From: Micromonospora_H sonneratiae
GTDB taxonomy: Bacteria > Actinomycetota > Actinomycetes > Mycobacteriales > Micromonosporaceae
DNA length: 64,000 nucleotides
Direction: 5' to 3'
Assembly (NCBI RefSeq): GCF_042679305.1
Contig: NZ_JBHTMP010000002.1
Coordinates: 1 to 64,000, forward strand
The position numbers and the translations under genes are program-made. This document shows, one piece after another, positions 51,977-61,296 of the stretch. Position 1 is the stretch's first letter; the number at the start of each line of letters is the position of its first letter. Under the pieces are notes generated by a model. It was given only the letters and a program-made list of their open reading frames with translations. It did not search any database and was not told the DNA's origin.

Positions 51977-52591
51977 ATGGAGTTCTCGGAGGTCGTACGG
52001 CGACGCCGGATGGTGCGCGACTACGACCCGGATCGGCCGGTCCCGCCCGACGTGGTCGACCGGCTACTCGATCACGCCGTACGTGCCCCGTCGGCCGGGT
52101 TCGCCCAGGGCTGGGGTTTCCTGGTGTTGGAGACCCCGGCCGACCGGGAGCGGTTCTGGACGGCGACCACCCCGGAGGAGGACTCCGGAAGTCGGGGACG
52201 GGGCCGCTGGCTGGCCGGCATGATGCGGGCTCCGTTGATCGTGGTGCCGCACGCCAACCGGTCGACGTACCTCGATCGTTATGCCGAGCCGGACAAGGGG
52301 TGGACCGACCGGGACGAGCGACGCTGGCCGGTGCCGTACTGGTACGTCGATACCGGGTTCGCATCACTGTTGATGCTGCTCACGGCGGTGGACGCCGGGT
52401 TGGGCGCGTGTTTCTTCGGTATCCCGCCGCAGCGGGTCGAGCCGTACCGGGAGGCGTTCGGTGTGCCCGGGGAGTTCACCCCGATCGGGGCCATCACGGT
52501 CGGCTACCGGGCGCCGGACAATCGATCTCCGTCGCTCAGGCGGGGACGTCGGCCGGTCGAGCAGGTCGTGCGTTGGGGACGGTGGAGCTGA
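51977..52591 (+). CDS. Nitroreductase family protein
   Basis: FMN-dependent nitroreductase-like protein, 204 residues: SEVVRRRRMVRDYDPD at the start (phosphate-binding Arg cluster), APSAGFAQGWGFLV in the FMN pocket, and DTGFASLLMLLTAVDAGLGACFFGIP. Reduces nitro or quinone compounds with NAD(P)H in known relatives; the physiological substrate is unknown. ATG 51977 follows GGGAGGCGG. Confidence 0.88.
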   Translation: MEFSEVVRRRRMVRDYDPDRPVPPDVVDRLLDHAVRAPSAGFAQGWGFLVLETPADRERFWTATTPEEDSGSRGRGRWLAGMMRAPLIVVPHANRSTYLDRYAEPDKGWTDRDERRWPVPYWYVDTGFASLLMLLTAVDAGLGACFFGIPPQRVEPYREAFGVPGEFTPIGAITVGYRAPDNRSPSLRRGRRPVEQVVRWGRWS

Positions 52592-52779
52592 GGGCATAAC
52601 CTGGTCGTTGCCGGAGGGTGGCTGCTGACAGTAACGAAACTGACATCCGGCAACAAACCGCGTTGTCGCCGGTGGTCGCTAGGCTGGCACGGTCATCGGT
52701 TAACGGCGCGTCGGAAAGCGGTCGGGCAACGTCAGCGACGCGGGTAGGTCGGCTCGACCATGGGGAGGAGCGTGCCGTC

Positions 52780-53079
52780 GTGATCTTCAAAGCGGTTCGG
52801 GACGGGCGTCCCTACCCCGAGCACGGCCTCACGTTGAAGCAGTGGGCCGAGATCCCACCACGTCCGCTGCGGCTCGACCAGCTGATCACGACGAAGCGGG
52901 AACTCGCCCTCGACAAACTGCTGGCCGAGGACTCCACCTTCTACGGCGACCTGTTCCCGCACGTCGTGCAGTGGGGCGGCGGGCTCTACCTGGAGGACGG
53001 ACTGCACCGCGCGCTGCGGGCCGCCCTCCAGCAACGTAACCAGATCCACGCCCGGGTGCTGCTGCTGCCCGCGCAGTGA
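52780..53079 (+). CDS. Small ParB-like conserved protein
   Basis: A 99-residue protein without a named function. GLTLKQWAEIPPRPLRLDQLITTKRELALDKLL and VQWGGGLYLEDGLHRALRAALQQ match the ParB/sulfiredoxin-like nuclease fold, where the GLHR segment corresponds to the DGHHR-type motif. GTG 52780 is preceded by GGGGAGGAG; the frame upstream is open but unlike the family. It is a common single-copy protein of Micromonosporaceae, by my recollection. Confidence 0.7.
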   Translation: MIFKAVRDGRPYPEHGLTLKQWAEIPPRPLRLDQLITTKRELALDKLLAEDSTFYGDLFPHVVQWGGGLYLEDGLHRALRAALQQRNQIHARVLLLPAQ

Positions 53080-53114
53080 CCGCCATCGCCTGACGAATCG
53101 TTAAGGTGGCGGTC

Positions 53115-54281
53115 ATGAGTATCGCCCCGCTGGACCTGCTGGCCCTCGACACGCTGCTCTCCGACGAGGAACGGCAGATCCGGGCCGTCGTACGCCAGCT
53201 CGTCGACGATCGGGTACGCCCCGAGGTGCCGCAGTGGTACGAGGACGGTCAGGTGCCGGTCCGGGACCTGGCCCGGGAGTTCGGCCGGATCGGGCTGCTC
53301 GGCATGCACCTGACGGGTTACGGCTGTGCCGGCGCCTCGGCCGTCGCGTACGGCGTGGCCTGCCTGGAACTGGAGGCGGGCGACTCGGGTGTCCGCTCGC
53401 TGGTCTCGGTGCAGGGCTCGTTGGCCATGTACGCCATCTGGCGGTACGGCAGCGAGGAGCAGAAGCAGCGCTGGCTGCCCCGGATGGCCACCGGCGAGGC
53501 GATCGGCTGTTTCGGCCTCACCGAACCCGATCACGGCTCCGATCCGGCGTCGATGACGACGGGCGCGCGGCGGGACGGCACCGACTGGGTGCTCACCGGT
53601 ACCAAGATGTGGATCACCAACGCCCCGGTCGCGGACGTGGCCGTGATCTGGGCACGTACCGACGACGGGGTGCGGGGTTTCGTCGTACCCATGGACAGCC
53701 CCGGGGTGGCGGCCCGCGAGATCCGGCACAAGATGTCGCTGCGGGCCTCCTCGACCGGTGAGATCGTGCTCGACGGTGTCCGGCTGCCCGCCGACGCCGT
53801 GCTGCCGGACGCGGCCGGGCTCCGGGCCCCGCTGTCCTGTCTGACCGAGGCGCGGTACGGCATCGTCTGGGGCGCGCTGGGCGCGGCCCGGGACTGCCTG
53901 CACACCACCCTGGACTATGCGGGTACCCGGCAGCAGTTCGGCCGTCCGCTGGCCGGCTTCCAGTTGACCCAGGCGAAGCTGGCCGACATGGCGGTCGAGT
54001 TGCAGAAGGGCTACCTGCTGGCGCTGCACCTGGGCCGGTTGGCCGACGCCGGGGCGTTGCGTCCGGAGCAGGTCAGCGTCGGCAAGCTCAACAACGTACG
54101 GGAGGCGCTGGCGATCGCCCGGCAGTGCCGCACGATCCTGGGGGCCAACGGCATCAGCGGGGAGTATCCGCTGATGCGGCACGCGAACAACCTGGAGAGC
54201 GTGCTGACCTACGAGGGCACCTCGGAGATCCACCAGTTGGTGATCGGCCAGCGGCTCACCGGCCTGGCCGCGTTCGCCTAA
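53115..54281 (+). CDS. Acyl-CoA dehydrogenase, glutaryl-CoA dehydrogenase-like
   Basis: FAD enzyme of 388 residues that oxidises acyl-CoA. CFGLTEPDHGSDPASM is the FAD/substrate segment, WITNAPVADVAVIWAR the second signature, and YEGTSEIHQLVIGQ the C-terminal block with the catalytic Glu. The form GANGISGEYPLMRHANNLE resembles glutaryl-CoA dehydrogenases more than medium-chain enzymes. ATG 53115 follows AAGGTGG. No partner gene of lysine degradation is near. Confidence 0.88.
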   Translation: MSIAPLDLLALDTLLSDEERQIRAVVRQLVDDRVRPEVPQWYEDGQVPVRDLAREFGRIGLLGMHLTGYGCAGASAVAYGVACLELEAGDSGVRSLVSVQGSLAMYAIWRYGSEEQKQRWLPRMATGEAIGCFGLTEPDHGSDPASMTTGARRDGTDWVLTGTKMWITNAPVADVAVIWARTDDGVRGFVVPMDSPGVAAREIRHKMSLRASSTGEIVLDGVRLPADAVLPDAAGLRAPLSCLTEARYGIVWGALGAARDCLHTTLDYAGTRQQFGRPLAGFQLTQAKLADMAVELQKGYLLALHLGRLADAGALRPEQVSVGKLNNVREALAIARQCRTILGANGISGEYPLMRHANNLESVLTYEGTSEIHQLVIGQRLTGLAAFA

Positions 54282-54306
54282 CCCTCGTCCGCCTAGCCGC
54301 CTCCGC

Positions 54307-54323
54307 CCGGACGATCCGTCCGG
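54307..54323. terminator. Short hairpin after the acyl-CoA dehydrogenase gene
   Basis: CCGGACG (54307-54313) pairs with CGTCCGG (54317-54323) around ATC, 25 bases after the stop, flanked by two copies of CCGCCTCCGCCCGG. Confidence 0.45.
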
Positions 54324-54445
54324 ACCGCCTCCGCCCGGTCCGGGTCCGGGCTGGTCACGGGGGCCGGCACCGCTCGACTCGCGAGTGTCGTACCGGGGCC
54401 TTACCGTTCCAGTAGGCAGCATGTCTGATGAGGACGGTGAGGGCG

Positions 54446-55276
54446 ATGTCCCGTAACGGAGATGTCAACGAGCCCACCCGGGAGTTCCCGGAGTACGCGA
54501 AGGGGCGGGCGACGCCGGATTCCGCGTCGTCGGACCCGGCGACCCGGTCCGACGACGACGGACCCGGGGCCGGCCAGTACGACTCCACGGACGATGCTCG
54601 GCGGACCCGGCCGGACCTGGTCGAGTCGTCCTCCACCCGGCGCGGACGCGGGCTGTTCTGGCTGGCCGGAGTCGTCGGCCTGGTGATCGTCCTGGTCCTC
54701 GGCGGTCAGGCCGCGGGGCTGTGGCCGCAGTGGCGTAACCCCTTCGCCCAGCAGCAGAGCGACCGTAGCCAGCCGCCGCTGCTCAAGTCGATCCAGGACC
54801 TCAGCCGGTACGTCGCGGCGGAGGGGAACTTCCAGGTCGTGATCGACCTGCAGAAGGACCGCAAGTACGTCCCGGACTTCCTGCTCAGTGAGCGGACCCT
54901 GTTCGTCGGGGCGGGCAGCGTCGTGGCGTTCGTCGACTTCTCGACCATCGCCGAGGGGGCGATCGTCGAGTCGGCCGACCGCAAGACCGTGGAGATCAAG
55001 CTGCCCGCGCCGCAACTCGGCGAGACCAACCTCGACCTGAAGAACAGCTACGTCTTCGCCGAGAAGCGCGGGCTGGTCAACCGGATCGGCGACGTGTTCG
55101 GCGGCGACCCCAACCGGCAGCGGGAGGTCTTCCAGCTCGCCGAGCAGCGGATCGGTCTCGCGGCCCGGGACAGCGGTCTCACCGACCGGGCGCAGGAGAA
55201 CACCCGGAAGATGCTCGAGGGCCTACTGCGCTCCCTCGGCTACACGACGGTCACGGTCAGCTTCGTCGCCCCCTGA
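54446..55276 (+). CDS. DUF4230 membrane-anchored protein
   Basis: A 276-residue protein with a disordered cytoplasmic N-terminus, a single helix (LFWLAGVVGLVIVLVLGGQAAG, about residues 70-91) and an exported DUF4230 domain (LLKSIQDLSRYVAAEGNFQVVIDLQKD, TLFVGAGSVVAFVDFSTI, VEIKLPAPQLGETNLDLKNSYVFAEKRGLVNRIGDVF). Function unknown. ATG 54446 after GTGAGGGCG is chosen; ATG 54428 in frame is possible. It lies upstream of the cell-wall polymer genes. Confidence 0.82.
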   Translation: MSRNGDVNEPTREFPEYAKGRATPDSASSDPATRSDDDGPGAGQYDSTDDARRTRPDLVESSSTRRGRGLFWLAGVVGLVIVLVLGGQAAGLWPQWRNPFAQQQSDRSQPPLLKSIQDLSRYVAAEGNFQVVIDLQKDRKYVPDFLLSERTLFVGAGSVVAFVDFSTIAEGAIVESADRKTVEIKLPAPQLGETNLDLKNSYVFAEKRGLVNRIGDVFGGDPNRQREVFQLAEQRIGLAARDSGLTDRAQENTRKMLEGLLRSLGYTTVTVSFVAP

Positions 55277-55647
55277 CCCCTGGTTCGATCCACCAGGACC
55301 ATGGCCAGGGCAGCCGGACGGATCTGCGCCGAAACCGCCAGACGAGGCACGAATGGTCATCGCGGGCGACCGGCCGACGAAATCGGATACCAGCCCGTGG
55401 TGTGTGTGTGGTAGGCGACCGGTTACGGCCCGGGCCGAAACCCTGACAGCGGCGGCTGGAAGCCGGGGCGGTATTAATGGTGGTTCCGCTCCCCCGAACG
55501 CTGGGCGGTGCGAATCGTCAAGTTACAGTGACGCCGAGAGATGCTAGCCAACGCTCGGGTATCGTGCGCCTCTGCCGAGCCCGGATGTAGTGCACCGTGA
55601 ATGTCTGGTCGTGGCCGGAAAGCCGGGGATCGATGCCGGGAGAAACA
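55277..55647. promoter_or_regulatory. 371-base region upstream of the AftA-like gene
   Basis: No gene seen. GGTATCGT near 55557-55564 contains a TATCGT box that could be a -10 site about 85 bases before the chosen start; no -35 box is clear. The 3' end of the gap is in frame with the AftA-like gene (GTG 55597, ATG 55633), so the N-terminus may be longer. Confidence 0.35.
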
Positions 55648-57582
55648 GTGGGAAATCCTGCCGTGAGGCAAACGCTCAACGTCCCGCTCGCCGAGAACGG
55701 GGCCGCGGGCGAGGACCATCGGGCCCAGTCCGGCTCCGGTGCCGGCGGGACCGAGGTAGCGCCACAGCCCGGTAAGCGCCTCGGGTTGGCGGGACGGTGG
55801 ATCAACGCGAGTACGGTCGCGGTGGCCACCAGTCTGGTGGCCGTTCCGGTGGCCTTCTTCCTGCCCAAACTGGCCGGGTTGGATCCCTTCACCACCCGGG
55901 CGGCGGCCTTCCCGATCGCGGCGGCCCTGTGTCTGATCGCCGCGTTGTTCGTCATGGCCGCCCGCTGGTCGGGCGAGGTGGTCGCGGGCCTGGCCGCCGG
56001 CCTGGCGGCTGCCTGGTGCGTGTTGATGTTCCGTACCGGCCTCGAAGGGACGCCCTTCGGGTACGGCGGGCTGACCGGGGACGCGGGCCGCATCGCCGCT
56101 GGCGCAACCCGCTACACCACCACGATCGCGAGCTCGGACACCCTGGTCCCGTCGCTGCCGTCGGAGTACCCGCCGTTCTACATGTGGCTGATCGGCCGGA
56201 CCTCGGTGCTCCTCGACATACCGGCGTGGCAGTTGCTGGCCGACTTCCAGGTGCTCTTCGTCGCCCTCGCCGTACTCGTTCCCTTCATCCTGTGGCGGCG
56301 GCTGTTCAACAGTTGGATCGCCCTGGCGATCACGGCCCTGGCACTGGTGACCTGGGTCGATCCGCGCAAGCCGTACGAGGTGCTCACCCTCGGGATCTTC
56401 GTGCCCTGGCTGCTTGAGGTCTTCGCCCGTCCGCCCCGGAACCGGATGCACTGGCTGGCGGCCGGTCTGATCGGCGGCTTCATTGCGATCACCTACCAGG
56501 CCTGGGTCGTCTATGCCATCTTCGGCATTCTCGCGCTCATCGTGTACGCCTGGCGTACCGAGCCGGACCGGTGGGCCTACCTGCGCCGGTTGGGGCTCAT
56601 CGCGGCCGTCGCCTTCGTGGTCTCCTCCTGGTACGTGGTCCCGTTCCTCTGGGGCGTCGCGACCATCGGCGGTGAACAGGTCCACGACCTCTACGTCTTC
56701 ACGTCGAGCAACACGGAACTGTTCCCGTTCCTGTCCACTACGCCGATCGGCCTTCTACAGCTCGTCGGGCTGGTCGGCCTGGTGTGGCTGTGGCGTTCGA
56801 CCTGGTGGGCCCGGCCGATCCTGGTAATGATCATCGCGGTCTACGCCTACCGGCTGGTGGCGATGCTCCGGTTCGTCGCGTCCGGGCACGAGAGCTTCCT
56901 GCACTACACCTCCCGACTGTTCGGGATCCTCTTCACCATCGCCGGGGTGCTGGTCCTGGCCCACGTCGTTCCGATCGCGCTGCGGCGGCTGCGGCTCACC
57001 CCGCCCCGGCTGGCCGCCTCCGCGTTGCTGGCGGTGGTTCTCGCCTGGGTCAGCACGACCATCACGTTGCAGTGGATGCCCAGCAACCTGGACTGGATGC
57101 CGGGCACGACCAAGTACTCCGCGTCGACGCACCTTGAGCCGTTGCCGGGCGGCGGCTACTCCGAGCACGCCCCGAAGGAGGGGCGGCGGGGTTGGTTCCC
57201 GATGACTCCGATCCGCCAGGCGGTCGAGAAGGAGCTGGGGCCGAATCCGCAGCCGGTCACGCTGTCGGTCGACGAACGGCTCTTCGCCTTCGTGCCGTGG
57301 CCCGGCTACACCGGGGTCGATCCGGTCGTCAACAGCACGCTGTCGCACGGCAAGGAACGGCATGCCGAGGTCAAGCGCCTGGCGGGTATCACCGATCCGG
57401 CCGCCTTCGCCGAGGCGTCGGCCAACACCAAGTTCGGGCCCATCGACGTCTTCGTCCTCTCCAAGCGGGAGGACGGCTGGGCGTGGCGGGACAACCGGTT
57501 CAAGCGGGAGCAGTTCTCGGCCGAGCACTGGACGATCGTGGACGACCTGCCACGGAACATCGTGGTGGTGATTCGACGCTAG
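55648..57582 (+). CDS. AftA-like arabinofuranosyltransferase (GT-C)
   Basis: Membrane glycosyltransferase that in mycobacteria adds the first arabinofuranosyl residue to galactan from decaprenyl-phosphoryl-arabinose. 644 residues from GTG 55648, which follows GGGAG by 5 bases; GTG 55597 and ATG 55633 are alternatives. About ten to thirteen helices, then a soluble C-terminal domain. AftA-like marks are LPSEYPPFYMWLIGR in an external loop and the C-terminal block ANTKFGPIDVFVLSKREDGWAW with VDDLPRNIVVVIRR. Micromonospora walls contain arabinose, so this fits. Downstream hairpin ends the unit. Confidence 0.8.
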   Translation: MGNPAVRQTLNVPLAENGAAGEDHRAQSGSGAGGTEVAPQPGKRLGLAGRWINASTVAVATSLVAVPVAFFLPKLAGLDPFTTRAAAFPIAAALCLIAALFVMAARWSGEVVAGLAAGLAAAWCVLMFRTGLEGTPFGYGGLTGDAGRIAAGATRYTTTIASSDTLVPSLPSEYPPFYMWLIGRTSVLLDIPAWQLLADFQVLFVALAVLVPFILWRRLFNSWIALAITALALVTWVDPRKPYEVLTLGIFVPWLLEVFARPPRNRMHWLAAGLIGGFIAITYQAWVVYAIFGILALIVYAWRTEPDRWAYLRRLGLIAAVAFVVSSWYVVPFLWGVATIGGEQVHDLYVFTSSNTELFPFLSTTPIGLLQLVGLVGLVWLWRSTWWARPILVMIIAVYAYRLVAMLRFVASGHESFLHYTSRLFGILFTIAGVLVLAHVVPIALRRLRLTPPRLAASALLAVVLAWVSTTITLQWMPSNLDWMPGTTKYSASTHLEPLPGGGYSEHAPKEGRRGWFPMTPIRQAVEKELGPNPQPVTLSVDERLFAFVPWPGYTGVDPVVNSTLSHGKERHAEVKRLAGITDPAAFAEASANTKFGPIDVFVLSKREDGWAWRDNRFKREQFSAEHWTIVDDLPRNIVVVIRR

Positions 57583-57603
57583 CGCGACCGGCACCAGGGC
57601 CGG

Positions 57604-57637
57604 GGTGGCCCAGCGGTCCGATCACCGCTGGGCCACC
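57604..57637. terminator. Perfect 14-bp hairpin, bidirectional
   Basis: Arms 57604-57617 and 57624-57637 are complementary without mismatch, loop CCGATC, between the AftA-like gene and the convergent PspC gene (5 bases from its stop). Confidence 0.8.
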
Positions 57638-57641
57638 GAAC

Positions 57642-57842
57642 CTATGCGGACAGATAACGGTCCTCGTTCGGCATGATGATCCACAACGCCAGGTAGATGA
57701 TCACCTGGCTGCCGGGAATCAGCAGGGAGAGCAGGAAGAGCAGCCGCACCAGACCGGTGGACATACCGAAGCGTCGGGCCAGCCCGACGCAGACCCCGGC
57801 GATCATCCGGCCATCACGGGGGCGTACCAGTTTGCGGCTCAT
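57642..57842 (-). CDS. PspC-domain membrane protein
   Basis: A 66-residue protein that is almost entirely a PspC domain: RPRDGRMIAGVCVGLARRFGM, then one helix (LVRLLFLLSLLIPGSQVIIYLALWIIMP). PspC proteins sense membrane stress; single-domain forms are common in actinobacteria. ATG 57842 follows GGGAGAG. It is a single gene, divergent from sdaA. Confidence 0.9.
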   Translation of the reverse strand: MSRKLVRPRDGRMIAGVCVGLARRFGMSTGLVRLLFLLSLLIPGSQVIIYLALWIIMPNEDRYLSA

Positions 57843-58080
57843 GACATCTCTCCCAACTCTGCGGCATCCCGCCGCACCTGCAATCCACGTTAGGAGCGGC
57901 TGGTCGCTGCGCCCTCCGACGGCAGGGGGATTCGTCGCCCCGTTACCCGTAGGTGCCTACCCGGAACATCGAGCGACAATGTCAGTCAGGGCACCAGCCG
58001 GTAGGCTCGCCGGTCGGCAGCCGCCAGGCCGGTCCGGCGTAGAGCCCGGGGCCCGACCACGACGGCAAGGAGGCGCACTG

Positions 58081-59535
58081 ATGATCAGCGTGTTTGACCT
58101 TTTCACCGTGGGGATCGGCCCGTCCAGTTCGCATACGGTGGGGCCGATGCGGGCCGCCCGTACCTTCGTGGCCGGGTTGAAGGCCGATGGCCTGCTCACC
58201 GACACGGTCCGGGTCCGGGCCGAGCTCTTCGGGTCCCTGGGGGCCACCGGACACGGTCACGGCAGCGACCGTGCGGTGCTGCTCGGGCTCGCTGGTGAGC
58301 TGCCGGAGACGGTCGACACCGACCGGGTCGCCGATCTGGTCGGCGAGGTCCGGACCACCGGCCGGATCGCCCTGCTCGGTACGCACGTGATCGACTTCGA
58401 CGCGGACCGTGACCTGATGCTGCACCGGCGCCGATCGTTGCCCTTCCATCCCAATGGGATGATCTTTGCCGCGTACGACCGGCTCGGCGGCGAGGTACGC
58501 AGCCGTACCTACTACTCGGTGGGTGGCGGGTTCGTGGTGGACGAGGCGGCGGCCGGTGCCGACCGGATCAAGCCGGACACCACCCGGGTACGGTTCCCGT
58601 TCTCGACCGGGGTGGAACTGCTGAGCATGGCGACCGATGCCGGTCTGTCGATCAGCGACGTGATGCTGGCCAACGAACTCTCCCGGCGTAGCGAAGCCGA
58701 TGTCCGGGCCGGCCTGCTGGAGATCTGGCGGGTGATGCGGGAGTGCGTCGAGCGCGGCTGTGAGCGCGACGGGGTGCTTCCGGGTGGGCTGCGGGTACGG
58801 CGGCGCGCGGCGGAACTGCGGCGCAGCCTGGAGGCGGACACCGGGCCGGATCTCTGGAGTGCCGACCGGCTGGATGTCGGCGGTGCGGCCGGACCGGACG
58901 CTCCGGGTGCGGCCGGGGTCGGTACGGGAGCCGGTGATCCGCTCCGGGTGATGGACTGGGTGACCCTCTTCGCGCTCGCGGTCAACGAGGAGAACGCCGC
59001 CGGCGGCCGGGTGGTGACCGCGCCCACGAACGGCGCGGCCGGCATCATTCCGGCGGTTTTGCACTACTACACCAGATTCGTCCCCTCGGCGTCGGAAGAT
59101 GGAGTCGTCCGGTTCCTGCTGGCTGCGGCGGCGATCGGGGTGCTCTTCAAGGAGAACGCCTCCATCTCCGGCGCGGAGGTAGGTTGCCAGGGGGAGGTCG
59201 GGTCGGCCTGCTCGATGGCCGCCGCCGGACTGGCGGAGGCGATGGGGGGCACCCCGGCCCAGGTGGAGAACGCCGCGGAGATCGGTATGGAACACAATCT
59301 CGGCCTGACCTGCGATCCGGTGGGCGGTCTGGTGCAGATTCCGTGCATCGAGCGCAACGCCGTGGCCAGTATCAAGGCGATTACCGCTGCCCGACTGGCG
59401 CTACGCGGTGACGGGGTGCACGCCGTCTCCCTCGACAAGGTAATCAAGACGATGCGCGAGACCGGTGCCGATATGAAGGTCAAGTACAAGGAAACCGCGC
59501 GCGGTGGGCTCGCGGTGAATGTGATCGAGTGCTGA
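58081..59535 (+). CDS. sdaA: L-serine ammonia-lyase, iron-sulfur type
   Basis: Deaminates L-serine to pyruvate using a [4Fe-4S] cluster. Alpha and beta domains are fused (484 residues): FDLFTVGIGPSSSHTVGPMRAA at the start (beta domain) and the catalytic domain with NEENAAGGRVVTAPTNGAAG. The cluster cysteines are in EVGCQGEVGSACS and GLTCDPVGGLVQIPCIERNA. An Ala/Gly-rich linker (GGAAGPDAPGAAGVG) is in the middle. ATG 58081 follows AAGGAGG by 8 bases. Confidence 0.94.
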   Translation: MISVFDLFTVGIGPSSSHTVGPMRAARTFVAGLKADGLLTDTVRVRAELFGSLGATGHGHGSDRAVLLGLAGELPETVDTDRVADLVGEVRTTGRIALLGTHVIDFDADRDLMLHRRRSLPFHPNGMIFAAYDRLGGEVRSRTYYSVGGGFVVDEAAAGADRIKPDTTRVRFPFSTGVELLSMATDAGLSISDVMLANELSRRSEADVRAGLLEIWRVMRECVERGCERDGVLPGGLRVRRRAAELRRSLEADTGPDLWSADRLDVGGAAGPDAPGAAGVGTGAGDPLRVMDWVTLFALAVNEENAAGGRVVTAPTNGAAGIIPAVLHYYTRFVPSASEDGVVRFLLAAAAIGVLFKENASISGAEVGCQGEVGSACSMAAAGLAEAMGGTPAQVENAAEIGMEHNLGLTCDPVGGLVQIPCIERNAVASIKAITAARLALRGDGVHAVSLDKVIKTMRETGADMKVKYKETARGGLAVNVIEC

Positions 59536-59722
59536 GCGTAGCCGCCTCGGGCGCTTACTTCCGTGCTTCACTGACTGCTAACCTATGGCGCGTCAGCGGC
59601 CCGCGTCGGCGAGTCAGCCGCCGCGACGCGTGTGCCGCCTTGGCCGCGCTTCGGCGGGGCCGTTCCCGACAGAGGTCACCAAACAGCTGGTGGTCTGACC
59701 CAATCCTGAGCTGGAGGCGGCT

Positions 59723-60550
59723 GTGACGTCTGGCGTCGGTGCGTTGTGGTCCTATCGCAATTCACTACGGTTGCTGGTCAGACGAGACCTTGCGGTCAAG
59801 TATCAGCAGTCGGTTCTCGGTTACTTCTGGTCACTGATCGAGCCGCTCGGCATGGGCGCGATCTACTTTTTCGTCTTCGGCCTTCTCTACCAGAACGCCA
59901 CCAACAGGCACCTCGGTGACGCGGCGGAGTCGTACCCGCTCTTTCTGATCACGGGCATCTTCGCCTGGATGTGGACCAACTCGGCGATCAGCGAGGCCAC
60001 CAACGCCCTCACCGGGCAGGCCCGGCTGATCACGACCATGCGGATGCCCCGAGAGGTGTTCCCGGTCGGTCGGGTCGCCGGTCGCTTCGCCGAGTACCTG
60101 GCCGGACTGCCGATCCTCGCCGTCCTGGCGATCGTCTACGCGGTCCAGGGGAAGATCAGCTTCGGTGTCTCCCTGCTGGCGCTGCCCCTGGCGGTGCTGA
60201 TCCAGGCGGCGCTGCTGATCGGCGTCGCGCTGCTGCTCTCCTCGCTCAATGTGCTGATGCGTGACGTGGAGCGGCTGATGCGACTGGTCACCCGGGTACT
60301 CTTCTACGCAACCCCGATCATCTACCCGCTCAGCCTGGTTCGGGACTCGTCGATGCCCGAATGGGTCAAGGTGGCGTACGAGATCAACCCGTTGGTTGGC
60401 ATCTTCCAGCTGCACCACGCGGTGTGGTACCCGAGCGAGTTCCCCGACGCCCGGCTGCTGGCCGTGTCGGTCGCCGGCAGCCTGCTGATGCTGGTCGGGG
60501 GCTGGTGGGTGTTCCGCCGGCTCGAACCCGCCGTACTCAAGGAGCTGTAG
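59723..60550 (+). CDS. ABC-2 polysaccharide/teichoic-acid exporter permease (Wzm/TagG-like)
   Basis: Membrane subunit of an exporter for a lipid-linked glycopolymer. 275 residues, six helices; conserved segments VRRDLAVKYQQSVLGYFWSLIEPLGM and MRDVERLMRLVTRVLFYATPIIYPLS are diagnostic of the Wzm/TagG family. GTG 59723 follows CTGGAGG. Its stop overlaps the ATPase start by one base. First gene of a four-gene coupled operon with the ATPase, the CDP-alcohol transferase and the glycosyltransferase. Confidence 0.93.
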   Translation: MTSGVGALWSYRNSLRLLVRRDLAVKYQQSVLGYFWSLIEPLGMGAIYFFVFGLLYQNATNRHLGDAAESYPLFLITGIFAWMWTNSAISEATNALTGQARLITTMRMPREVFPVGRVAGRFAEYLAGLPILAVLAIVYAVQGKISFGVSLLALPLAVLIQAALLIGVALLLSSLNVLMRDVERLMRLVTRVLFYATPIIYPLSLVRDSSMPEWVKVAYEINPLVGIFQLHHAVWYPSEFPDARLLAVSVAGSLLMLVGGWWVFRRLEPAVLKEL

Positions 60551-61296
60551 TGGGCAACCCCATCATCGAGGCGAACAACCTCGGCATCCGGTTCGTCCGC
60601 AACCGCCGTCGGCAGTTGCGGCTGCGGGAGATGTTCATCCACAAGGGCGGACGGCACCCCAACGCCGGGGAGTTCTGGCCGCTGCGGAACGTCTCCTTCC
60701 AGATCCAGCCGGGTGACGCCATGGGCATCATCGGCAAGAACGGCACCGGCAAGAGCACCCTGCTCCGACTGGTCGCCGGGGTGCTGATCCCGGACGAGGG
60801 CAACATCAAGGTGCACGGCGCGGTGGCGCCGCTGCTGGAGCTCTCCGCCGGGTTCTCCAACGACCTCACCGGCCGGGAGAACGTGCACCTGGTCGGCTCG
60901 CTGCACGGCCTCAGCCCCGCCTACCTCAAGCGGAACTTCGACGCGATCGTCTCGTTCGCCGGCGAACAGGTCGAACGGGCCATCGACACCCCGGTCCGGC
61001 ACTACTCGTCCGGTATGAAGGTCCGACTGGGCTTCTCGGTGATCTCCCACCTACAGCACCCGATCCTGCTGATGGACGAGGTCATGGCGGTTGGTGACGC
61101 CGAGTTCCGGAAGAAGTGCTACGCCACCATCGAGCGGCTGTTGGCCGAGGGACGCACCCTGGTGCTGGTCTCGCACAACGAGGGCGACCTCACCCGGTTC
61201 TGCACGCGTGGCCTCTACTTCAACGCCGGCCGGTTGGAGATCGACGGGACGGTGCGTGAGGCGCTCGACGCGTACAACAACGTGGTCCGGACGTGA
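60550..61296 (+). CDS. ABC exporter ATP-binding protein (Wzt/TagH-like)
   Basis: ATPase partner of the preceding permease. 248 residues with Walker A GKNGTGKST (near residue 62), the Wzt-type region LLELSAGFSNDLTGRENVHL, signature HYSSGMKVRLGFSV and Walker B ILLMDEVMAVGD. It lacks the C-terminal glycan-binding domain of Wzt from O-antigen systems. GTG 60550 overlaps the permease stop; its own stop overlaps the next start (GTGA). Confidence 0.95.
   Translation: MGNPIIEANNLGIRFVRNRRRQLRLREMFIHKGGRHPNAGEFWPLRNVSFQIQPGDAMGIIGKNGTGKSTLLRLVAGVLIPDEGNIKVHGAVAPLLELSAGFSNDLTGRENVHLVGSLHGLSPAYLKRNFDAIVSFAGEQVERAIDTPVRHYSSGMKVRLGFSVISHLQHPILLMDEVMAVGDAEFRKKCYATIERLLAEGRTLVLVSHNEGDLTRFCTRGLYFNAGRLEIDGTVREALDAYNNVVRT

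Noticed and set aside
53115..54281. Assigning the acyl-CoA dehydrogenase firmly as gcdH
   Set aside because: The C-terminal pattern suggests it, but the substrate residues cannot be proven by eye and no lysine-degradation genes are nearby.
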